Below are positions 1 to 5,015 of a stretch of 12,323 nt of DNA, piece by piece. The number at the start of each line of letters is the position of its first letter. Position 1 is the stretch's first letter. The notes under the pieces are model-generated. The model was not told the DNA's origin. It saw nothing but the letters and a program-made list of their open reading frames with translations, and did no database searches. This stretch comes from Pseudomonadota bacterium. Its GTDB lineage: Bacteria > Pseudomonadota > Gammaproteobacteria > Burkholderiales > Rhodocyclaceae. Where the stretch lies: the NCBI GenBank assembly GCA_009778425.1, contig WRJU01000217.1:1-12323 (forward strand), written 5' to 3'. The translations under genes and the position numbers were made by a program.

Positions 1-74
1 GCAAAAGAGGGCAGGGGGGTGAGGGAAAAAACGGCGGCTGACAAGCACAGGGCCGGATATTTGCGCGGCGGCAT
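1..74 (-). CDS. btuB: BtuB-like TonB-dependent receptor, N-terminus only (partial)
   Basis: Only the first 24 full codons lie in the window; the gene runs off the left edge. They read as a Sec signal peptide: MPPRKY, a hydrophobic core (ALCLSAAVFSL), then a TPLPSFA cleavage region. The start at 74 was chosen because GGAG (81-84) sits six bases upstream; an in-frame ATG at 116 has no such site. The protein is called a vitamin B12 outer-membrane receptor because a cobalamin riboswitch and a promoter on the same strand lead directly into it. Receptors of this family form a 22-strand beta-barrel with an N-terminal plug and draw energy from TonB-ExbB-ExbD. The identity rests on the riboswitch plus signal peptide; no barrel or TonB-box sequence is visible, so another cobalamin-regulated exported protein remains possible. 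Confidence 0.6.
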   Translation of the reverse strand, partial: MPPRKYPALCLSAAVFSLTPLPSF

Positions 75-80
75 GGCAAT

Positions 81-84
81 CTCC
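81..84 (-). promoter_or_regulatory. Shine-Dalgarno site that decides the btuB start
   Basis: GGAG on the minus strand, six bases before the ATG at 74. It lies inside GGAGAT (79-84), which is complementary to ATCTCC read on the minus strand from 134 to 129, so the leader RNA could hide it. Confidence 0.6.
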
Positions 85-216
85 ATCCGGCTCGCGTCCC
101 CGCTGACCGGAATCATGGTGATGAAAAGGGAGATGCCGCATGGGCTTCTTCACGACGCCCCGGCCACGACAGGAACCGGTGCGCCGCAACCCCGCGGCAC
201 TTCCATCGGTTCGCAT

Positions 217-400
217 CGGGCCGGTATCCGGGCTTGCAAGTCTTGATTCGCCGCCTTCCCAGGCAAAAACGCCCAGTGGCATCAAAGGCGAACCCTCACT
301 CGCTTACCGTTGCGGGGGCAGCAGCGGCATTGCGTCCAGAGGACGCGCACCGCTTTCCCGTTTAACCACTGGCTTGGAAGCCAGCGGCACCAGAATGCGA
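217..400 (-). ncRNA. Cobalamin (AdoCbl-type) riboswitch
   Basis: Read on the minus strand, the conserved blocks appear in order. They are GGTGCC (from 391), AAACGGGAAA about 30 bases later, the central GCTGCCCCCGCAACGGTAAG segment (B12 box, about 303-322), CCACTGG with TGGGAAGG (about 255-280), and the closing AGCCCGGATACCGGCC (219-234). This is the full cobalamin-riboswitch signature. Such elements bind adenosyl- or related cobalamin and shut off B12 uptake or synthesis genes when cobalamin is plentiful. It sits between a sigma70-like promoter (458-486) and the btuB-like start at 74. No U-tract terminator follows it, so control is more likely at translation initiation than by termination; that is inference. 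Confidence 0.93.
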
Positions 401-413
401 AGACTTTGTCTCA

Positions 414-444
414 ATCTGCTGTTATGGAAAGCTGTACAGCAGAT
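414..444 (-). repeat. 9-bp inverted repeat in the btuB leader
   Basis: ATCTGCTGT (414-422) and ACAGCAGAT (436-444) are perfect complements separated by 13 bases. In the transcript this would be a stable hairpin lying between the predicted start site and the first conserved riboswitch block. Alternatively it is a DNA operator just downstream of the promoter. Confidence 0.5.
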
Positions 445-457
445 CAAGACGGCGCGT

Positions 458-486
458 AGCCTACACGAGCCGATAGAGGGGGTCAA
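458..486 (-). promoter_or_regulatory. Predicted sigma70 promoter for the riboswitch/btuB transcript
   Basis: On the minus strand there is TTGACC (481-486), a 17-base spacer, and TAGGCT (458-463). The -35 box matches five of six consensus bases and the -10 box three of six, including the key T, A and final T. A start near 451 would give a leader of about 375 bases that contains the whole riboswitch. Confidence 0.5.
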
Positions 487-511
487 ATCCAAGGACCCAG
501 ACTGATGGAGA

Positions 512-703
512 TCAACCCTTATTTAACAAACGCCACATCGCCGTCGTCTGGGCTGTGCCGATGATGGCAGGCACAACCAGAATGGACGCCATAAGCATAG
601 ACAGGATGTAGATCGTAAACGTACCGCTCAAGGAGTTGTTACTGTAAGTGTCCAAAGAGATTTCCTTACCAGTCACGTTATTTATAAACATAGAAAAATC
701 CAT
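512..703 (-). CDS. Possible small single-pass membrane protein (63 aa)
   Basis: Not recognised. The frame encodes a polar N-terminus of about 27 residues, one strongly hydrophobic stretch (about residues 29-51, FTIYILSMLMASILVVPAII) and a short basic tail ending RLLNKG. That is the form of a small one-helix inner-membrane protein. It lies on the same strand as, and just upstream of, the btuB promoter, and ends about 25 bases before that -35 box. There is no good Shine-Dalgarno sequence before either the ATG at 703 or the next in-frame ATG at 691. A weak TTGACC/TAAACA pair lies immediately upstream. The local DNA is more AT-rich than its neighbours. It may be a real small gene or a chance frame; no function is proposed. 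Confidence 0.35.
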   Translation of the reverse strand: MDFSMFINNVTGKEISLDTYSNNSLSGTFTIYILSMLMASILVVPAIIGTAQTTAMWRLLNKG

Positions 704-760
704 CGATTAGATGTTTATTTTGGCACAAATCGGGGTCAAGCATTGCTTTCGTAAAGGCTT

Positions 761-815
761 TCAACAAAAAAAACAACCCCTCCTCAAGCGTCGTTATATA
801 CGCCTGAAGAGGGGG
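761..815 (-). terminator. Rho-independent terminator of the lipoprotein gene
   Basis: The arms 777-791 and 800-814 pair over 15 positions with two mismatches around an 8-base loop. On the minus strand the hairpin is followed by TTGTTTTTTTTGTTG, a clear U-tract. It lies about 80 bases after the stop of the lipoprotein gene. On the plus strand only a weak, displaced T-run follows, so its main direction is minus. Confidence 0.88.
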
Positions 816-897
816 ACATCTTATTTTTGTCAGAGACGCAGCGGTCAGTACAAATTTACGTCAGCCCCGCGCATCCAACTCAGCTGTAATAATCAGC

Positions 898-1155
898 TTA
901 CTTGGTTTCAGCAGCGGGCGCAGCGGGTTCTTCGGCAGCCGGAGCCGGAGCTTCTTCGGCGGGAGCAGCCGGAGCTTCTTCAACAGCAGCAGGCGGTTCT
1001 TCCGCGACTACAGGAGGCGCTTCTTCCACAGGAGCCGGAGATTGCTCGGCGGGAACAGCGACCGCATCGTCCGTAGCAGGAGGCGCTTCTTTTTGGTCGT
1101 TACAGGCAGAAATGGTAAGAGCCAGAAGAGCTGCAGCTAAGAGAGGATATTTCAT
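898..1155 (-). CDS. Small Pro/Ala/Glu-rich lipoprotein (85 aa)
   Basis: The protein starts MKYPLLAAALLALTISAC, a type II signal peptide with lipobox I-S-A-C and Cys18 as the lipidated residue. The next residue is Asn, not Asp, so outer-membrane sorting is expected. The mature 67 residues are almost wholly Pro, Ala, Glu and Val, with degenerate EEAPA/EEPPA repeats, few aromatic or basic residues and a final ETK. It is probably an extended, disordered, strongly acidic tail. The start at 1155 was chosen over a longer frame because TAAGGAAAG lies seven bases upstream and the signal peptide begins there; the longer frame would start inside the predicted 5' leader. It is a single-gene unit with its own promoter and terminator. 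No enzymatic motif is present. It could be a periplasmic spacer or surface lipoprotein; the function is unknown. Confidence 0.82.
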   Translation of the reverse strand: MKYPLLAAALLALTISACNDQKEAPPATDDAVAVPAEQSPAPVEEAPPVVAEEPPAAVEEAPAAPAEEAPAPAAEEPAAPAAETK

Positions 1156-1234
1156 GTTGTCTTTCCTTAGGCTAGTGAGGAAGGGAGTTCGTAACGAGGA
1201 CGAAACCATTACGAGGTTTTCGATCCCAACATGC

Positions 1235-1250
1235 GGTGCATACATGCACC
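1235..1250 (-). promoter_or_regulatory. Perfect palindrome at the lipoprotein transcription start (candidate operator)
   Basis: GGTGCAT and ATGCACC, two bases apart, form a perfect inverted repeat covering about +4 to +19 of the predicted transcript. The position suits a repressor operator. As RNA it could form a six-pair hairpin with a four-base loop at the 5' end. No regulator gene is visible nearby. Confidence 0.45.
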
Positions 1251-1260
1251 CATTAGAAAG

Positions 1261-1289
1261 ATTATAGAGAATGTGGCTATGATATACAA
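1261..1289 (-). promoter_or_regulatory. Strong sigma70-type promoter of the lipoprotein gene
   Basis: On the minus strand: TTGTAT (1284-1289), a 17-base spacer and a perfect TATAAT (1261-1266). Transcription should start near 1254, giving a leader of about 100 bases before the ATG at 1155. This is the best promoter match in the window. Confidence 0.75.
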
Positions 1290-1373
1290 CAGAAAATACG
1301 GGCGAGAGAAAATAACTTTTAAAGAACCATAATTTGTATTATGTAAAGTTCGATTGTTCTGGATTCTGTTCCC

Positions 1374-1399
1374 ATCTGCTGGTTCAATCTGCTGGTTCA
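1374..1399 (+). repeat. Tandem 13-base duplication upstream of ispB
   Basis: ATCTGCTGGTTCA occurs twice in direct succession without a mismatch (1374-1386, 1387-1399), about 70 bases before the ispB start. It may be a recent slippage duplication or a paired regulatory site. Confidence 0.7.
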
Positions 1400-1466
1400 G
1401 CTACGCCTTGACCAGTCCCAAGGGGCTGCGTACCATCGCCAAGCCAAATTTCCGAGAGTTGCCATT

Positions 1467-2435
1467 TTGCCCATACTGGAGATATACGCGCCCATCGTCG
1501 CCGACATGAATGCGGTTGATGCGCTCATCCGCGAGAGGCTTCATTCTGACGTCGTCCTGATCCGCCAAGTCGCCGAATACATCATCCATAGTGGCGGCAA
1601 GCGTCTGCGCCCTGCCCTGGTACTCTTCGTTGCCAACGCGCTCGGCTACCAGGGGCACCAGCATCATGAACTGGCTGCCGTCGTCGAATTCATCCACACA
1701 TCCACCTTGCTGCACGACGACGTCGTTGACGAATCCGACCTGCGCCGGGGCAACAAGACCGCCAATGCCCTGTTCGGCAACGCTGCCTCCGTGCTCGTAG
1801 GCGACTTTCTCTATTCCCGCGCCTTCCAGATGATGGTGAGCGTCGACAGCATGCGCGTGATGCAGGTGCTTGCCGAAGCCACCAACATCATTGCCGAAGG
1901 CGAAGTATTGCAATTGCTCAACTGCCACGACGCCGACGTCACTGTAAACGGTTACTTGCAGGTCATCCGCTGCAAGACTGCCAAGCTCTTCGAGGCCGCC
2001 GCCCGGCTTGGAGCCATCCTCGCCGGAGCCCCCCCGGAGATTGAGCAACCCATGGCGGATTTTGGCATGCACCTCGGCACGGCCTTCCAGATCATCGACG
2101 ACGTGCTCGATTATTCCGCCGACGAATCCGAGACAGGAAAACACCTTGGCGACGATCTGGCAGAAGGCAAACCTACCTTGCCGCTCATTCATGCCATGCA
2201 GCACGGAACTTCGACCCAGATCGCGTGTGTGCGCCACGCCATTGAAAACGGTGGGCGGGAAGACTTTCCCGTCGTGCTCGAAGCCATCCAGAGCACCCGC
2301 GCGCTGGACTTCACGCGCAAGCATGCCCGCACCGAAGCCGACCTGGCGATAGCGGCGCTTCAGGCTCTCCCCGCTTCCATTTTCAAGGATGCCTTGCTAC
2401 AATTGTCAGAATTTGCTGTTGCAAGGTGTTTCTGA
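1467..2435 (+). CDS. ispB: Octaprenyl/polyprenyl diphosphate synthase IspB
   Basis: Long-chain trans-prenyltransferase (322 aa) that adds isopentenyl diphosphate units to farnesyl diphosphate, making the side chain of ubiquinone or menaquinone. It is cytosolic and all-helical. Visible motifs are GGKRLRP (43-49, diphosphate/IPP binding), the first Asp-rich motif DDVVD (Asp84, 85, 88) followed by the Arg pair (93-94), EGEVLQL (144-150), and the second Asp-rich motif DDVLD (Asp211, 212, 215) with the downstream GDD..EGKPTLPL segment. Length and order match E. coli IspB (323 aa) throughout. The start is a TTG; sequence homology begins at LEIYAPI, so the next ATG (1506) would cut conserved residues. 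A GAGAG about 10 bases upstream is a modest ribosome site. tRNA-Pro follows 28 bases after the stop. Chain length cannot be read from the sequence. Confidence 0.95.
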   Translation: MPILEIYAPIVADMNAVDALIRERLHSDVVLIRQVAEYIIHSGGKRLRPALVLFVANALGYQGHQHHELAAVVEFIHTSTLLHDDVVDESDLRRGNKTANALFGNAASVLVGDFLYSRAFQMMVSVDSMRVMQVLAEATNIIAEGEVLQLLNCHDADVTVNGYLQVIRCKTAKLFEAAARLGAILAGAPPEIEQPMADFGMHLGTAFQIIDDVLDYSADESETGKHLGDDLAEGKPTLPLIHAMQHGTSTQIACVRHAIENGGREDFPVVLEAIQSTRALDFTRKHARTEADLAIAALQALPASIFKDALLQLSEFAVARCF

Positions 2436-2463
2436 CCAACTTCCAGTTGTGGTCAAAGATTTT

Positions 2464-2540
2464 CGGGGAATAGCTCAGCCTGGTAGAGCACTGCGTTCGG
2501 GACGCAGGGGCCGGAGGTTCGAATCCTCTTTCCCCGACCA
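2464..2540 (+). tRNA. tRNA-Pro (anticodon CGG)
   Basis: A full 77-base cloverleaf. The acceptor stem is CGGGGAA (2464-2470) with TTCCCCG (2530-2536), followed by discriminator A and an encoded CCA. The D-arm is GCTC...GAGC. The anticodon stem CTGCG/CGCAG encloses loop TTCGGGA with CGG at 2498-2500. The T-arm contains GGTTCGAATCC. It closely resembles E. coli proK. It reads CCG proline codons and is probably co-transcribed with ispB, since no terminator separates them. Confidence 0.97.
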
Positions 2541-2580
2541 ATCAATCAGCCCAACTGCTCCCGGTTCTTGCCGCGTCAAT

Positions 2581-3672
2581 CTACCGCCGCTCCACCATGT
2601 ACAACATTACCGCTGCCGCAGCCAGGAACAGCAGGCTCGGTGTGATTGCGGCAATCGGGGGGGACCATGAATTGATCATCCCAAGGCTGGAAAACATCCC
2701 GTTGAGCAGGTAGAACGCCACACCGAGCATTACGCCGAGGAACACTTTCACACTGACCCCGCCACTGCGCTCGTGGGTCAGCGCAAATGGCAGGGCCAGG
2801 ATCATCATCACCAGTGAAGCGAGAGGCGCGATCAGCTTTTTCCACAAGGCGATTTCATAACGGTTCGCGCTCTGCTGGTTCTCGCGCAAATGGTCGATGT
2901 AGGCCAGGAGCGCCGTTACCGACATCCGTTCGGGCTGCACCATCAGCACACTGAGCACTTCGGGCGTCAGCGCCGACTCCCAGAGCATTTCGTCTGGTGA
3001 GGCAAGTGCGGCGTGATCGTCGAAAAAATCGGTGCGTGTCACGCCGGTCAAACGCCAGTGCCCCCTGCCCTCCTCGTCCGCTTCGATATAGACGCCGCGC
3101 GCAGCCTCGGCAATGGAACTCAAGGCGCCGGCCTCATCGAAAATGAATACCCGGACACGCTCCATGCGGCGATCTGGTTGCAGGGTTCGCACATTGATCA
3201 CCCGCAAGCCATCCTTGACCCATAACCCAGAGCGCAATTGCTGTGAAATGGCCGAATTGGTCGAGGTCAGTCTCCATTGTTGCGCCGCACTCTCGGCAGG
3301 CGGCGCGATATATTCGCCAAAAACATGCGTAAGTACCACCGGCATGAGACCTACCAGGCAGAGCATTCCGAGCATCCTAGCCGTCGATAGGCCGGAAGCG
3401 CGCATGACGGTGATCTCGGAATGACGGGCCAGTGTGGTCAGGGCATAGAGCGAGCCGATCAACACCGCGACCGGCAACAATTCATACGTCCGGTTTGGAA
3501 TGAGCATCGCCACGTATAACAGCGCATGGTGAGCCTGATAACCGTTCTTGCCGATGCTGTCGAGTTCGTTGACGAAATCGAAAAAAGCGAACAAGCCGAG
3601 GAAAGCCACCAATACCGTCAAGGTTGCGCCATAAATTTCCCTGGCGAGGTAGCCGAGCAGGATACGGTTCAT
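2581..3672 (-). CDS. lptG: LPS export ABC transporter permease LptG
   Basis: One of two inner-membrane permease subunits of the LptB2FGC transporter, which extracts LPS from the inner membrane and drives it along the LptA bridge to LptDE. The 363-residue chain has the family layout. Three N-terminal membrane helices (about 14-35, 62-80, 97-118) are followed by a periplasmic beta-jellyroll (about 120-265) and three C-terminal helices (about 269-288, 299-318, 330-358). The cytoplasmic stretch ARHSEITVMRASGLS (82-96) is the coupling-helix region that meets LptB. Its ATG overlaps the lptF stop as ATGA, and AGGAG (3681-3685) lies eight bases upstream within lptF, so translation is probably coupled. 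It was called LptG rather than LptF from its downstream position and the FDFVNELDSIGKNGY segment typical of LptG. Confidence 0.95.
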   Translation of the reverse strand: MNRILLGYLAREIYGATLTVLVAFLGLFAFFDFVNELDSIGKNGYQAHHALLYVAMLIPNRTYELLPVAVLIGSLYALTTLARHSEITVMRASGLSTARMLGMLCLVGLMPVVLTHVFGEYIAPPAESAAQQWRLTSTNSAISQQLRSGLWVKDGLRVINVRTLQPDRRMERVRVFIFDEAGALSSIAEAARGVYIEADEEGRGHWRLTGVTRTDFFDDHAALASPDEMLWESALTPEVLSVLMVQPERMSVTALLAYIDHLRENQQSANRYEIALWKKLIAPLASLVMMILALPFALTHERSGGVSVKVFLGVMLGVAFYLLNGMFSSLGMINSWSPPIAAITPSLLFLAAAAVMLYMVERR

Positions 3673-4856
3673 GGTGTCTGCTCCTGCCGCACAGGCTCTC
3701 CGGTGGCCGCCCCCTCTTCCTGCAGCGCATTCGCGTCTACTTCCCCAGTATTCTCCGGCGGCAGGGCAATGGGCGTGGGCACACGGCGCCGCCAGAACAG
3801 CGTCACCGTAAGGCGGCGATAGAAAAACAGTACCAGCAACGTCGATGCCAGCAGGTGCGGCAAGAGCAGCCCGGACACAAACGAGAGCTTTTCCTGCGAC
3901 ACCCAGGTCTGGCAGACGATAATGAGGTTTTTGTAGATCAAGTAAATCAGGATCGCCAATAACAGATTATTGGTGCGTCCGGCGCGTGGATTGACGAAGG
4001 AAAGCGGAATCGCCAGCAACGCCAGCAGCAATGTCGCCAACGGCGTACTGATGCGATAGCTCAATTCGCCAAGGCTGAACTTATCCACCTCCCGGATCAA
4101 ATCCAGCGTTGGCCTTGTGCGAATCCGTGAGGGCTGCGTAACCTGCTGGCCCGACTCGACCCGCAGAAGGTAGCGGTCGAAAACCATGACCCGGTATTCC
4201 GGCGTACCGGGGCTGCCGTCATAGCGTCGGCCTTGTTCGAGAATTACATAGCGATTACCTTCTTCGTCCGTCTGGATCGAACCTTTCGAGGCCACGACTA
4301 CGGACAGTTTGCCGCCCTTTTCCTCACTTACAAAAACGTTGCGCACCTTGCCGTCTTCGCCCGCCTCGGCTTCAACGAAAAAAACCCGCCGCGCACCGGA
4401 TGATTCACGGAACACCCCCGGCGCGACACGTTGCGTATCGTCACGGCTTTCCAATTGTTCACGATATTCATAGCTCTTCTGGTTCGCCCAGGGGCCAAGG
4501 AAGAGAGTCATCCCGCCAACCACCAGCGTCAGCGGCAAGGCAAACCGCAACACCGGCCCAATCCAAGCCGTCAGCGGCAGGCCGGAAGCGAACCACACCA
4601 CCATTTCGGAATCCCGGTAGCTGCGCGACAGCGACAGGAGCACACCGAGAAACACTGTCAGGGTAAGCACGATGGGCAATTCCGACAGGGAACCGAAGCC
4701 GATCAGCGCCAGTACGGCATCGACAGGTACCCGCCCCCCCGCTGCCTGTCCGAGCAAGCGGATGAGCACCACGGTAATGAGCACCGCGAACAATGCAACG
4801 AACACCGCCGCCGCCACATGTGTAAATTCCCGTTGAAGGGCGCGGCGGAAAATCAT
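3669..4856 (-). CDS. lptF: LPS export ABC transporter permease LptF
   Basis: Partner permease of LptG in the LptB2FGC LPS extractor. It starts MIFRRALQREF, as LptF proteins do, then has membrane helices at about 12-36, 45-77 and 96-121. A periplasmic jellyroll follows (about 125-258), then helices at about 261-279, 286-304 and 313-347. The segment SLSRSYRDSEMVVWFASGL (75-93) is the LptB-contacting coupling region. The chain is 395 residues, about 30 longer than E. coli LptF. The extra length is a C-terminal tail (about 357-395) rich in Pro, Glu and Ala, predicted disordered and cytoplasmic. The ATG at 4856 has no clear Shine-Dalgarno sequence, but homology begins there. It is the first gene of a two-gene unit divergent from pepA. 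Confidence 0.95.
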   Translation of the reverse strand: MIFRRALQREFTHVAAAVFVALFAVLITVVLIRLLGQAAGGRVPVDAVLALIGFGSLSELPIVLTLTVFLGVLLSLSRSYRDSEMVVWFASGLPLTAWIGPVLRFALPLTLVVGGMTLFLGPWANQKSYEYREQLESRDDTQRVAPGVFRESSGARRVFFVEAEAGEDGKVRNVFVSEEKGGKLSVVVASKGSIQTDEEGNRYVILEQGRRYDGSPGTPEYRVMVFDRYLLRVESGQQVTQPSRIRTRPTLDLIREVDKFSLGELSYRISTPLATLLLALLAIPLSFVNPRAGRTNNLLLAILIYLIYKNLIIVCQTWVSQEKLSFVSGLLLPHLLASTLLVLFFYRRLTVTLFWRRRVPTPIALPPENTGEVDANALQEEGAATGEPVRQEQTP

Positions 4857-4901
4857 TGTTCGATAACCGAATGAAAGTTCAGGAAAAGAAACGATTGGTC
4901 T

Positions 4902-4931
4902 TTGACGGACTCAACCGAAACGAGACATAAT
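4902..4931 (+). promoter_or_regulatory. Predicted sigma70 promoter of the pepA operon
   Basis: TTGACG (4902-4907), an 18-base spacer, and CATAAT (4926-4931); each box matches five of six consensus bases. Transcription would start near 4938, about 78 bases before the pepA start. It lies in the 159-base divergent gap shared with lptF. Confidence 0.65.
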
Positions 4932-4939
4932 TATCTGCT

Positions 4940-4955
4940 GTCTGCCAGCGCAGAC
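4940..4955 (+). repeat. Short perfect hairpin at the pepA transcription start
   Basis: GTCTGC and GCAGAC are separated by CAGC. They cover roughly the first 16 transcribed bases after the predicted promoter. It may be a 5'-end stabilising hairpin or an operator. Confidence 0.35.
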
Positions 4956-5015
4956 GCATTACCATGGAAAAACTGTGAAAAGGCGTTTCTTAGCGTTTTC
5001 GTTGGAGCGTAGCTT

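Larger units (their letters stand above)
1156..1466. other. Divergent intergenic region, lipoprotein gene to ispB
   Basis: These 311 bases have no credible gene. The lipoprotein side holds the promoter and palindrome listed separately. The middle (about 1290-1360) is AT-rich. A TATTAT box (1337-1342) faces ispB, but I see no matching -35 sequence. Near ispB lies a 13-base tandem duplication (1374-1399). Confidence 0.6.

Noticed and set aside
140..505. Plus-strand 121-codon frame
   Set aside because: It covers the cobalamin riboswitch and promoter on the other strand and shows no protein features.
902..1267. Plus-strand frame rich in Gly, Ala and Ser, like a repeat protein
   Set aside because: It is the mirror of the Pro/Ala/Glu repeats of the lipoprotein, which has a signal peptide, ribosome site, promoter and terminator.
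1374..1399. The start of a CRISPR-like array
   Set aside because: There are only two copies, 13 bases long, with no spacer between them.
1401..2324. Long minus-strand open frame (307 codons) opposite ispB
   Set aside because: It is antisense to a strongly conserved enzyme; its protein has no recognisable domain and is rich in Gly, His and Val as mirror frames of GC-rich genes are.
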